This document shows, one piece after another, positions 36,720-45,670 of a stretch of 49,163 nt of DNA. Source of the DNA: Candidatus Omnitrophota bacterium (GTDB lineage Bacteria > Omnitrophota > Gorgyraeia > B26-G9); NCBI GenBank assembly GCA_018817165.1, contig JAHITY010000072.1, positions 1 to 49,163 on the forward strand. The letters are read 5' to 3'. The notes under the pieces were generated by a model. The model made no database searches. It saw nothing but the letters and a program-made list of their open reading frames with translations, and had not been told where the DNA came from. Position 1 is the stretch's first letter, and the number at the start of each line of letters is the position of its first letter. Position numbers and translations under genes: made by a program.

Positions 36720-38225
36720 ATGATTGAAAATAGTGATTTTGATTTTAAAAAGGAAAAATTACCCAGTCTTGCCCGGAAAATAGTTCATGGAGGGATGTGG
36801 ATTTTTTTATGGCGGATAATTGAAAAGCTTTTGGGTCTTATCCGCTTAATTGTAGTGGCAAGACTGCTCAGTCCGAATGATTTTGGATTATTGGGTGTGG
36901 CAGCGTTGGTTACGGCTATTTTGAATATTTTTATTGAATCGGGTTTTAATCAGGCCCTGATTCAAAAAAAAGAGACAATTCAGAAATTTTTAAATACCGC
37001 TTGGACTGTACAGGCAATCAGAGGCGTATTCATATTTGCGATTATTTGGTTTATCGCTCCTTTTGCCGCAAATTTTTTTAATGAACCAAAGTCATTAAAT
37101 ATTATTCGGTTTTTTTCTTTTACTCAGGTTATTGACGGATTTAGAAATATCGGATTGGTTTTATTTCAAAAAGAAATGGAATTTAAAAAACAATTTTTTT
37201 GTAATATTTTTCCTGAGATTATTGCTTTGATAGCAACTATATGGGCTGCATATATCTTGCATAATGTCTGGGCCTTGGTAATCGGAGCAATTGTTTGTTC
37301 TGTGTTTATCTTTATTTTTTCATATGCAATGCATCCTTATAGACCGAGATTGGAATTTAATTTAAGCAAGTTTAAAATACTCATAAGTTTTGGAAAGTGG
37401 GTAATTGGTTATGGAATATTGGGGTTTTTGATTATTCAGGGAGATGATATCCTAGTGGGAAAAGTTTTAGGAGCCGCGGCTTTGGGACTTTATCAAATGG
37501 CATACAGAATATCTAATTTGCCAGCCACTCAAATAACCCATGTTATTATACAGGTTACATTTCCGGCATATGCTAAGATGCAGGATAATATTCCGAGATT
37601 AAGAGAGGCATATTTAAGAGTATTGAAAATTGTGGGATTTATTTCATTTCCCTTAGCGGGGTTAATTTTTTTATTTTCTTCTGATTTCACAGAGATATTC
37701 CTTGGGACAAAATGGATGCAAATGGTTCCGGCTATGCAAGTATTATGCGTTTTTGGCTTGATTCGTTCTTTAACGTCAACAACTGGGCCTATTTTTGTAG
37801 GGGTGGGAAAGCCAAAGATTATGACTTGGTTATCATCAATTCAGTTGATTGTTATGATTATTATCATCTATCCATTAACAAAAAGATGGGGGATATTAGG
37901 GACAGCGATTGCGACCTTAATCCCAAATCTTATTACACCAGTGCTGGCAAGTATGCAGCTTTTGAAAATTATCAAATGTAGTCTAAGGAATTTTTTAGTT
38001 CCAATAATTGTCCCGATGATTTGTTCGGGAGTAATGATTAATTTTGGATTATTCTTGCTGAAAATAAACGGACAGTTAAATATTTTTCTGTTTTTAATAA
38101 ATGTGATAGCCGCAATAGGCTGCTATTTGATGAGTATATATTTTATCGGTAGGATGTTTAATTATAATATAAGCGAGTTCGTCGCGCAAATTGTGCAACA
38201 ATTTAGGAGTAAAGATGTCGTCTGA
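36720..38225 (+). CDS. Lipid-linked oligosaccharide flippase (Wzx/polysaccharide-synthesis family)
   Basis: 501 residues with about twelve to fourteen membrane helices of the MOP superfamily. The N-terminal GGMWIFLWRIIEKLLGLIRL and ARLLSPNDFGLLGVAALV, then GFNQALIQKK, IIQGDDILVGKVLGAAALG and YQMAYRISNLPATQI, follow the WzxC-type pattern. It would move undecaprenyl-linked sugar units to the periplasmic face, where Wzy acts. It overlaps the next methyltransferase gene by 11 bases. Confidence 0.92.
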   Translation: MIENSDFDFKKEKLPSLARKIVHGGMWIFLWRIIEKLLGLIRLIVVARLLSPNDFGLLGVAALVTAILNIFIESGFNQALIQKKETIQKFLNTAWTVQAIRGVFIFAIIWFIAPFAANFFNEPKSLNIIRFFSFTQVIDGFRNIGLVLFQKEMEFKKQFFCNIFPEIIALIATIWAAYILHNVWALVIGAIVCSVFIFIFSYAMHPYRPRLEFNLSKFKILISFGKWVIGYGILGFLIIQGDDILVGKVLGAAALGLYQMAYRISNLPATQITHVIIQVTFPAYAKMQDNIPRLREAYLRVLKIVGFISFPLAGLIFLFSSDFTEIFLGTKWMQMVPAMQVLCVFGLIRSLTSTTGPIFVGVGKPKIMTWLSSIQLIVMIIIIYPLTKRWGILGTAIATLIPNLITPVLASMQLLKIIKCSLRNFLVPIIVPMICSGVMINFGLFLLKINGQLNIFLFLINVIAAIGCYLMSIYFIGRMFNYNISEFVAQIVQQFRSKDVV

Positions 38226-38988
38226 TTCTTTAAAAAGTATTTGGCAGAAAAGTTGGCAGCAACAGTTAGGGGCTAGGCCGGAAGACATACTCTATACTCG
38301 GTTTACAAAAAAAGCATTTCGTAATTTTAAGCGGTTTATTGATCGAAGTGATAAATTGATTCTTGAGGCAGGCTGCGGCACAGGAAGGCTTTGCTGTTTG
38401 CTGGGAGAAAGTTTTGCTAATTCGATGATTGTGGGCATAGACATTACTCAGGAATCATTGGATATAGCTAATAAGCTAAAACAATACTTGAGAGTAGAAA
38501 ATGTTGAGTTTAAAAAAGGAGATATATTTAGCCTGAATTATCCTGATGGATATTTTGACGTGGTATTTAATAATGGAGTAATAGAACATTTTTCTTTAGA
38601 TCAGAAGAGTAATTATAATCATGCGTTAGAGGAAATGCTCAGAGTTCTAAAGCCAGGGGGGAAAATAATTATTGATGTGCCGAATTGGTATTGTTTTGCT
38701 CATACTTTTTATAAATGGTTGTTAAAAATAACTGGCAGAAAGTATTCTTTCGGCTATGAAAAATCTTTTAAGCGAACTGAGCTTATTGCTTTATTTAAGG
38801 CTCAAGGATTAGTAGAAATCCAACTCAGAGGTTATGATTTTGCTCATGGGGTGTATAGGCTACAGGGTAATCATTTTTTAATAAGATTGCTTGCGGATAT
38901 TTTATATTTAATTGAGAATCCAATATTGGAGAACCTGTTTGGATTTATGCTGCTGATAAAAGCAGAAAAACCTTTGAATAAACAATAA
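38215..38988 (+). CDS. SAM-dependent methyltransferase (class I)
   Basis: From ATG 38215, with TTTAGGAG 7 nt upstream, there are 257 residues. Motif I is LEAGCGTGRLCCLLG, the acidic end of strand 2 is GIDITQESL, and FDVVFNNGVIEHF and LRVLKPGGKIIIDVPN are the later class I motifs. It resembles methyltransferases that act on sugars or small molecules in glycan loci. The substrate cannot be read from sequence. The C-terminal part may bind a membrane-associated glycolipid, but it has no clear helix. Confidence 0.87.
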   Translation: MSSDSLKSIWQKSWQQQLGARPEDILYTRFTKKAFRNFKRFIDRSDKLILEAGCGTGRLCCLLGESFANSMIVGIDITQESLDIANKLKQYLRVENVEFKKGDIFSLNYPDGYFDVVFNNGVIEHFSLDQKSNYNHALEEMLRVLKPGGKIIIDVPNWYCFAHTFYKWLLKITGRKYSFGYEKSFKRTELIALFKAQGLVEIQLRGYDFAHGVYRLQGNHFLIRLLADILYLIENPILENLFGFMLLIKAEKPLNKQ

Positions 38989-39000
38989 ATAAGGATTCAG

Positions 39001-40413
39001 ATGAACATAGCTTTAATTTTTCCCAGAATGAAATATGGTGAACATTCTCCGCCTTTAGGCTTGGGATATTTGGCGGCTGTTTTAGAGTCAAAACGACATA
39101 AAATTACAATTATTGATTTGACATTTGAGAAAAATTTTAAATTTTTAGAAAAACAATTAAAACAGTTAAATCCTGAGTTAATTGGCTTAACCTGTCAGAC
39201 AACCTTTGCGGATGATGCATTTAAAGCTGCCGGAATCGCGAAAAAAGTATGTCCTGATGCCTTGCTTATTATCGGCGGCCCGCACCCGACAATTATGCCG
39301 GAAAAAACCCTTGAAGAGTCCGTAGCGGATATAGTTGTTATTGGCGAAGGAGAGGATAGTTTGCGGGAAATTGTCGATAAATTCGCGGATAAACAGGATT
39401 TCTCTCAAGTCAAAGGGATATTTTACCGGAAAAATGAACAGATCATATCAAATCCTGAGCGTAGTTTTATCCAGAATCTGGATACTCTTCCTTTTCCGGC
39501 AAGGCACTTGTTTGATTCCAGATACTTTGCTTTTCCGGAAGTTACAATAATCAGTTCACGCGGCTGTCCATATAATTGCTCATTTTGCCAGCCGACATTA
39601 AAGAAACTTTTTGGCAATATAGTCAGGTTAAGGTCTCCTGATAATGTGATTGAAGAATTGAAGATGTTGATTGAAAAATATCCAGGTAAAATCGTGCGGT
39701 TTCATGATGATACTTTGACATGGGATAAAAAATGGATTACTAAGCTATGTTTGCTGATAAAAGAAAATAAACTTAAATTTTTCTGGAATTGTAAGTCAAG
39801 AATCGATGTTTTAGACCGAGAGATGATTGCAATGCTCAGAGATGCCGGATGCCAGCGGTTGGACTTAGGGGTTGAGTCAGGATCATCTAGATTGCTTGAC
39901 TGTGTTTTAAATAAGGGGATATCGGTTGACAAGGTAAAGGAAATTTTTAAGCTTTGTGAACAGGAAAAAATGCCGACGCTTGCTTTTATTATGGTAGGCA
40001 ATCCAACTGAAACTCCGCAGGATATAATTGATACGATTAATTTGCTGGAAGAGATTAATTTTGATGGTTTGCATGTTTCTTTGTTTACCCCTTTTCCCGG
40101 AACAGATATTTTTGATTATTCTACGAAGAGAGGGCTGATTTCAGCTAGAGCATGGAGCGATTATGACTTTTACTCAAATGTATCAATTAAATTGGAACAT
40201 TTCAGTTCTAAACAAATAATCAATATCAAACAAACAATCCAGATGGGAGCAATGGCTAATAATATCTTTAAGAAAGAAAAGGGGCCTTTGAATTTCATGC
40301 TAAAACATCCTAAAACTTTTTTAAAATATTTCCCTTCGTGGATAAAGCTAAGAATACTTAAAAATGATCTAACGCGAAAACAATCAAATATTAATTCTAA
40401 AAATAAAGATTAA
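39001..40413 (+). CDS. B12-binding-domain radical SAM protein
   Basis: 470 residues. The N-terminal cobalamin-binding-like Rossmann domain (about 1-135; PPLGLGYLAAVLES, IIGGPHPTIMPE, VIGEGEDSLREIV) lacks an obvious DxHxxG base, as in many base-off or non-binding members. The radical SAM core carries CPYNCSFC (189-196), ligating the [4Fe-4S] cluster, then LGVESGSSRLL and MVGNPTETPQDI. Family members methylate unactivated carbon or rearrange lipids and sugars. Within a glycan locus it may modify a sugar or the lipid carrier (inference). The C-terminal 80 residues are basic. Confidence 0.9.
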   Translation: MNIALIFPRMKYGEHSPPLGLGYLAAVLESKRHKITIIDLTFEKNFKFLEKQLKQLNPELIGLTCQTTFADDAFKAAGIAKKVCPDALLIIGGPHPTIMPEKTLEESVADIVVIGEGEDSLREIVDKFADKQDFSQVKGIFYRKNEQIISNPERSFIQNLDTLPFPARHLFDSRYFAFPEVTIISSRGCPYNCSFCQPTLKKLFGNIVRLRSPDNVIEELKMLIEKYPGKIVRFHDDTLTWDKKWITKLCLLIKENKLKFFWNCKSRIDVLDREMIAMLRDAGCQRLDLGVESGSSRLLDCVLNKGISVDKVKEIFKLCEQEKMPTLAFIMVGNPTETPQDIIDTINLLEEINFDGLHVSLFTPFPGTDIFDYSTKRGLISARAWSDYDFYSNVSIKLEHFSSKQIINIKQTIQMGAMANNIFKKEKGPLNFMLKHPKTFLKYFPSWIKLRILKNDLTRKQSNINSKNKD

Positions 40414-40418
40414 TACTC

Positions 40419-41015
40419 ATGGTAAAAGAAGAAGCGATTTGGATTGAAAAAGTTATCGATAAGCTGGATATAAAACAAGCAATAGATGTGCTTGATGTCG
40501 GTTCATCGACAAAAGCATTTAGAACAGAAATTCAGCCTTATATTGATGAGTATGTATTTGCTCCTCTGAGGAATAAGAATAATAATATTTTTTATCTGGA
40601 TAAGAAACAGGATGAAGGAGTTGACTATGTTTTTGATATTAATACAATGAGTCCTGATTCTCTTAATAGGAAGTTTGATCTTGTTTTTTGCTGTAGTTTG
40701 CTAGAGCATGTTAATGATAGAAGTAAGATGTGCAGACTGCTGGTAAGTTTTTTGAAATCCAAAGGATATCTCTTGGTAACAGTCCCGGAAGCATACCGCT
40801 ATCATCCTGACCCGATTGATACGATGTTTCGGCCCAGGATGAATCAGTTAATAAAGTTATTCAATGGATTCGATGACTTTGATGTGATTGAGCAAAAAGT
40901 TGTAGTTATTAATGAAAAACAGCGATATTTAAAAGGGATAAAAGAGGCTTTGCGCTATAAATTACCTTTTTTACGCTGGCGGATAAACTGCTTATTATTG
41001 AGGAAAAACAAATGA
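40419..41015 (+). CDS. Methyltransferase-like protein with reduced SAM motif
   Basis: 198 residues. The strand-1 motif is DVLDVGSSTKAF instead of the usual D.G.G.G, so SAM binding may be weakened, while FDLVFCCSLLEHV and LKSKGYLLVTVPEAYRYHPDP match motifs IV-VI of class I methyltransferases. A basic, aromatic C-terminus (RYKLPFLRWRINCLLLRKNK) may attach to membrane. It ends in a 4-base ATGA overlap with the next glycosyltransferase. It could be active on a glycan or be a non-catalytic relative. Confidence 0.8.
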   Translation: MVKEEAIWIEKVIDKLDIKQAIDVLDVGSSTKAFRTEIQPYIDEYVFAPLRNKNNNIFYLDKKQDEGVDYVFDINTMSPDSLNRKFDLVFCCSLLEHVNDRSKMCRLLVSFLKSKGYLLVTVPEAYRYHPDPIDTMFRPRMNQLIKLFNGFDDFDVIEQKVVVINEKQRYLKGIKEALRYKLPFLRWRINCLLLRKNK

Positions 41016-42229
41016 AAATAGCGGTTATTGTAACTGAATTTCCAGCGCTTTCTGAGACATTTATTTTGGAACAGCTTGTGGGTATAGTTAAAGCCGGACA
41101 TGAACTAGAAATATTTGCGACAACTGGGGCTGCTCAGAATAAGCAGCATGCTGATATAGAAAAATACAATCTAAATAAACATATATATTATTTCCCCCCA
41201 ATTTCAAAAAATAAATTAAATAGAATTTGTAAAGCTTTCTGGTTGGGATTGATTAATTTTCATAAAGATCCGCTGCTTATAATAAAAGCTTTTAATCTGA
41301 AGCGGTATAGAACTTGTCGGCAGATTTATACAGTAATTCCTTTTTTAAATAAAAAATTTGATATTATTCATTGCCATTTTGGGCCGAACGGGATTATCGG
41401 TGCAGATCTCAAACTGCTGGGTGTAAGAGGTAAATTATTAACTAGTTTTCATGGTTATGATGTGAATAATTATCCTCGAACTTATGGGAATGATGTTTAT
41501 CGGACACTTTTTTCTGCAGGAGATTTTTTTACTGCAAATACAAATTTTACTAAGCAGCAGGCACTTTTGCTGGGTGCTCAGGAAGATAAAATAGAAATTA
41601 TTCATGAAGGTTTTAATACTGATAAATTTAAATTCTCGAGAAAAGAATTACTGCTAAATCAATCAGTAAATTTGCTGAGCGTGGGTAGGCTGGTTGAAAA
41701 AAAAGGGCATAAATATGCACTTATTGCCTTAGCTATGGTTTATAAAAAATTTAAGAATATTAATTACACGATTGCCGGAGAAGGGCCATTGCGTCCGGAT
41801 CTTGAAGCGCAAGCTGATTTGCTGGGAATAAACAAAATTGTTAAATTTGTCGGAAATGTTGATCAAGCTCAAGTGGCAAAGCTATATGAACAGGCGCATA
41901 TTTTTATATTACCGAGTATAACGACGCGGAATTTTGATCGAGAAGGCCAAGCCTTGGTTTTACAAGAAGCGCAGGCCTGTGGTTTGCCGGTTTTAGCGAC
42001 TCTACATAACGGTATTCCTGAGGGAGTAATTGATGGAAAAACCGCTTTTCTGGTAAAAGAAAAAGACGTGTATGGATTAGCGGAAAAACTGGAATATTTG
42101 GTTTCTAATCCTCAAATCTGGCAAAAAATGGGACAAGCGGGCCGAGAGTTTGTGGAACAAAAATTTTCATCTGAAGTTCTGAATCAGCAGTTGTTTGAAT
42201 TATATGGTAGGATAATTGAAGATTGTTAA
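41012..42229 (+). CDS. GT4-family glycosyltransferase
   Basis: 405 residues in two Rossmann-like halves (GT-B fold). The N-terminal TEFPALSETFILEQL is typical of WcaL/EpsD-like enzymes, HCHFGPNG and SFHGYDVNNYP form the acceptor-side loops, and the C-terminal donor half has SVGRLVEKKGH, AGEGPLRPDLE and the nucleotide-sugar motif EGQALVLQEAQACGLPV (E-x7-E). It adds one sugar of the repeat unit from an NDP- or GDP-sugar. The start overlaps the preceding gene by 4 bases. Confidence 0.92.
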   Translation: MKIAVIVTEFPALSETFILEQLVGIVKAGHELEIFATTGAAQNKQHADIEKYNLNKHIYYFPPISKNKLNRICKAFWLGLINFHKDPLLIIKAFNLKRYRTCRQIYTVIPFLNKKFDIIHCHFGPNGIIGADLKLLGVRGKLLTSFHGYDVNNYPRTYGNDVYRTLFSAGDFFTANTNFTKQQALLLGAQEDKIEIIHEGFNTDKFKFSRKELLLNQSVNLLSVGRLVEKKGHKYALIALAMVYKKFKNINYTIAGEGPLRPDLEAQADLLGINKIVKFVGNVDQAQVAKLYEQAHIFILPSITTRNFDREGQALVLQEAQACGLPVLATLHNGIPEGVIDGKTAFLVKEKDVYGLAEKLEYLVSNPQIWQKMGQAGREFVEQKFSSEVLNQQLFELYGRIIEDC

Positions 42230-42257
42230 GGCTAAATATGCGGGAAAGGATTGACTT

Positions 42258-43451
42258 TTGTTTGTAAAAAAGCTTATTCCAATTGCTGTAAAAAATCAAT
42301 GGCATTTTTTAAAATCAAAAGTCAAACGATCGATAAAATATAGTAAGCCGGTTGATTTATTTGAGTATGATAAAAATTTGTATTGGATGGATCCGCGTGA
42401 TATTAAATATGCAACAAAGCATGGTTTGCATATAATTGAAAATGAAAATAAAATCCTTAATGGTAATTGGGATTATCCATATATTAAGTTTAATGATTTA
42501 GATGTCTATATTAGTATCAGGAATAGGATAGAGAATGGTATCGAATGGAAGGAGACTGCTTTTTATAAACGAGTATCTTCTGAAATAAATAAAGGTATTT
42601 CTAAATGGGGCTGTGAAAATTTAGAACAGCTTGATCATCGTTTTGCAAGCATTGATGTGCTTATACAGGATATGCGAACCAATGGCTACAGGACAGAGAA
42701 GTATAATGATGAGATCACTGTTAATATAAGCCGAGAGGGTCTTGTTTTGCTCAATCATGGCAGACATAGATTGGCATGTGCAAAGCTGCTTGAGATAAAG
42801 AAAATACCAATTAAAATCACTGCTAGGCATAAAAAATGGGCAAAGTTAAAGCAAGAGGTGTTAAATTATGCAACTCAGAATAATGGGATGGTATATGCTC
42901 CGATCTGCCATATAGATTTACAATCAATTCCCTCGCAGCATCAAGGAAGATTTGAGATTATTAAATCTAATTTAGGTATTAGCAGCGGGAAGCTGCTGGA
43001 TATTGGCAGTCATTGGGGATATTTTGCTCATAAATTTGAGGATATGGGTTTTAATTGTACTGCAATAGAGCAGAATGAAGAGTGTTTTTATTTTCTTGAA
43101 AAACTCAGAAAAAGCAGCAAAAAGAACTTTAAAGCAATCAAAGAAGATATCATGAGCTTTTTGGGAAAGCCGCAGAAATTTGATGTGGTGATCGCCTTAT
43201 CAATATTCCATTGGTTTATAAGAAAGAAAGATACTTTTCAGAAATTTAAAATAATTCTTTCTAATCTTAAGATGAAAGAAATGTTTTTTCAGTCACATTC
43301 TCAGAATCATACTCTTATGCAGAATGCATATTGTAATTTTTCTCCAGAGGATTTTGTGAACTTTATTATTGAGAACTCTTGTCTGGATGCTTTTAAATTG
43401 ATCGGGGTAGAAAATAATAGAAAAATTTTTAAAATTTACAAAACTAATTAA
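42258..43451 (+). CDS. ParB-like domain fused to a SAM-dependent methyltransferase
   Basis: 397 residues from a TTG start with AAAGGA about 8 nt upstream; the first Met codon (residue 44) lies too far in. The N-terminal half (about 75-190) ends in LLNHGRHRLACAKLL and IPIKI, the ParB/sulfiredoxin-like GxHRxxA signature. The second half (about 230-395) is a class I methyltransferase: LLDIGSHWGYFAHKFEDMG, AIEQNEECFYFL and FDVVIALSIFHWF. The ParB-like fold also hosts non-DNA functions such as nucleotide-dependent phosphate chemistry. In a glycan locus, and with no parA nearby, a role in sugar modification is more likely than chromosome partition (inference). Confidence 0.78.
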   Translation: MFVKKLIPIAVKNQWHFLKSKVKRSIKYSKPVDLFEYDKNLYWMDPRDIKYATKHGLHIIENENKILNGNWDYPYIKFNDLDVYISIRNRIENGIEWKETAFYKRVSSEINKGISKWGCENLEQLDHRFASIDVLIQDMRTNGYRTEKYNDEITVNISREGLVLLNHGRHRLACAKLLEIKKIPIKITARHKKWAKLKQEVLNYATQNNGMVYAPICHIDLQSIPSQHQGRFEIIKSNLGISSGKLLDIGSHWGYFAHKFEDMGFNCTAIEQNEECFYFLEKLRKSSKKNFKAIKEDIMSFLGKPQKFDVVIALSIFHWFIRKKDTFQKFKIILSNLKMKEMFFQSHSQNHTLMQNAYCNFSPEDFVNFIIENSCLDAFKLIGVENNRKIFKIYKTN

Positions 43452-43460
43452 TAAGGAAAA

Positions 43461-44552
43461 ATGAAAATAGGATTTTTTTATCCAGAATACTATCCAGTTA
43501 GCGCAAGCGCGTCTGTGCATGGTTATCAACTCGCCCGCGGATTAGTCAGGAGGGGGCATAAATTGTTAACCTGCATTGGCGATAAAAATCCGAATTGTGT
43601 TAAATATCCGCAGAATAGACTAGGCTGTTTGAAAATGATCAGAGACGCTGACATTTTGTATATCAGACTAATGAGTTATTTTGAACATACGGTTATCTGG
43701 AAATTAGCAAAGCCGTTTAATTTGCCGGTTGTGTGGGAAATAAATGCTCCGGTGGAAGAACAGCTGCTTTTTGCCGGAGAATCAGATAATACTGAGATAA
43801 TTAATGAAATTAAAATTCAAAATCAAAAAAGAAGATTTTACAGTTTTTTTGTGGATGGCGCGATATGTGTTTCCGAAGAAATGCGAAAATACAGCCAAGA
43901 TGTTTTGAAAATAAAAAACGCTTATTTTGTTCCCAATGGCAGCGATCCCCAGCTGTTTAATCCAAATAATGCAGTGCATCAGCGTCCTGAATCATGGGAA
44001 AATAAATTTATTGTTCTTTGGGCCGGCAATCCGGCTTTACCGCAGCAGGCAATGGAATTAATGTATAATGTGGCAAAGAAGATCCAGGAAATTGACCGGG
44101 GTATAATGTTTGTTTTTATCAGCAGTGAACCGGGGTTTGAATTCCCGCAGGAAGAAAATATCGCGGTATTATCGAAAGTTAATTATTTAAGTATGCCGAG
44201 TTATATTAATAATGCTGATTTGTGTTTATGTTTATACAATAGTTATCAATGGTCAAAATACGGCTGTTATATATCGCCTTTAAAATTATTTGATTATATG
44301 GCTTGCGCGAAACCAGTAATTGCTTCAAATATCGGGCAAATTGCTAATATAATCGAAAATGATATTAATGGTATGCTTACGGATAATCGGATTGAGGATA
44401 TTATTGATAAAATTTTAGATTGCAAAAAAAATCCCAAAAAAGCAATGGATATGGGCAAGCAGGCTAGAAAGACAATAGTTGATTTTTATAATTGGGACAG
44501 AGTAGTGCAGCAAACAGAGGATATTTTAATGTCGAGAATAAAGAAAAAATGA
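43461..44552 (+). CDS. GT4-like glycosyltransferase
   Basis: 363 residues, GT-B fold. The N-terminus has FYPEYYPVSASASVHGYQLARGL, whose glycine-poor loop differs from typical GT4 enzymes. The C-terminal donor half has VPNGSDPQLFNP, VLWAGNPALPQQ, and YISPLKLFDYMACAKPVIASNIGQI, where the usual E-x7-E appears as a shortened, altered version (SPLKLFDYMACAKPV). This places it in the branch that keeps a K/D pair. AAGGA is upstream of the ATG. It ends in an ATGA overlap with the next glycosyltransferase. Confidence 0.87.
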   Translation: MKIGFFYPEYYPVSASASVHGYQLARGLVRRGHKLLTCIGDKNPNCVKYPQNRLGCLKMIRDADILYIRLMSYFEHTVIWKLAKPFNLPVVWEINAPVEEQLLFAGESDNTEIINEIKIQNQKRRFYSFFVDGAICVSEEMRKYSQDVLKIKNAYFVPNGSDPQLFNPNNAVHQRPESWENKFIVLWAGNPALPQQAMELMYNVAKKIQEIDRGIMFVFISSEPGFEFPQEENIAVLSKVNYLSMPSYINNADLCLCLYNSYQWSKYGCYISPLKLFDYMACAKPVIASNIGQIANIIENDINGMLTDNRIEDIIDKILDCKKNPKKAMDMGKQARKTIVDFYNWDRVVQQTEDILMSRIKKK

Positions 44553-45670
44553 ATATATTGCAAATTGTCTCTAGTCTTGAGGAAATAAGTGGTCCGGCTA
44601 ATTCGCTTTATCTGGTAGCTACTGGTCTGGCTCAATTGGGTCATAAAGTTATCTGCGTGCATTATGTGGGCAGACAAGGACCTTTAGTGCAAAGATTAGA
44701 GCAGCAGGGAATTAAAGTGATAAATCTAAATCCTCAGCTGCAAGGCAGCAGTAAAATAAATCATCTGAAAATGCTGTTCAAACTGATTGAAATTGTTTGG
44801 AAACATAAAATAGAAGTGATTCATGCCCATAACTGGGATGCAGACTGTTATGCTTTTTTAACCGCTTTTTTTAAGAAACTCCGGGTTGTGGTCACTTTAC
44901 ACAGCCGCTCATATTTTCAATGGGTGAATTCGCATAAACTTAAATATGAAAGACTATTTTTTGGAAAAGCTACTTATTTTGTTTGCGTCTCAGAGGTTAT
45001 GGCCAATGAATTTAAACAGATAACTAAGGTGCCTAAAACTAAAGTAAAAGTGGTTTATAATAGTCCTTTGAGTATTTTTTTTAACAGTTCGGATCCGGAG
45101 AGTATAAAAAAAATCCGTCGTGAATTCAATGTCGATGATTCAGAATTTCTTTTGGGCAGTGTGGGGAATTTTACAGAATTTAAAGGGATAATCTATTTGC
45201 TGGAAGCCTTGGCAGAGTTAAAAAACAATAGATGCAAACTGCTTTTAGTCGGAGCGGATGTTGCTAATCTGAAGCCTGAATTTGATAAGTTTTTAAAGGA
45301 AAAAACAATAAGCGATCAGGTTATATTTGCCGGATTCAGGCAGGATATCCCGGATATTTTAGACGCGATAGATTTGTTCGTTTTTCCTTCTACTGAAGAG
45401 GCGGATCCAATTGCTTTATCTGAGGCAATGGCGCGGGCAAAACCCGTGATTGCCACTAAAATCGGAGGTATTCCGGAAAAGGTAATTGATGGGAAAATCG
45501 GGATATTGATTGATCCGGCAAATTCAGCACAGATTAAAACAGCAATTGAATATTGTTTGAATAATAAGGATAAGGCAATTGCCATGGGGCAAGCAGCGAA
45601 ACAAGTAATGGTAGATAAATTTTCTTTTAATGCAATGATAAAAAATTATGAGGAGGTGTATAAACGCTGA
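44549..45670 (+). CDS. GT4-family glycosyltransferase
   Basis: From ATG 44549, in a 4-base overlap with the previous stop, there are 373 residues. LEEISGPANSLYLVATGLAQLGH is the N-terminal glycine loop, HAHNWDADCYAF and TLHSRSYFQW lie in the acceptor half, and SVGNFTEFKGI, AGFRQDIPDIL and EADPIALSEAMARAKPVIATKIGGI complete the donor half with the E-x7-E motif. Upstream in-frame extensions are shadows of the previous gene. It shares a one-base stop/start overlap (TGATG) with the next gene. Confidence 0.93.
   Translation: MNILQIVSSLEEISGPANSLYLVATGLAQLGHKVICVHYVGRQGPLVQRLEQQGIKVINLNPQLQGSSKINHLKMLFKLIEIVWKHKIEVIHAHNWDADCYAFLTAFFKKLRVVVTLHSRSYFQWVNSHKLKYERLFFGKATYFVCVSEVMANEFKQITKVPKTKVKVVYNSPLSIFFNSSDPESIKKIRREFNVDDSEFLLGSVGNFTEFKGIIYLLEALAELKNNRCKLLLVGADVANLKPEFDKFLKEKTISDQVIFAGFRQDIPDILDAIDLFVFPSTEEADPIALSEAMARAKPVIATKIGGIPEKVIDGKIGILIDPANSAQIKTAIEYCLNNKDKAIAMGQAAKQVMVDKFSFNAMIKNYEEVYKR

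Noticed and set aside
42258-43451. Plasmid or chromosome partition ParB
   Set aside because: There is no ParA, no parS-like palindromes and no helix-turn-helix middle domain. The second half is a methyltransferase and the context is glycan synthesis.
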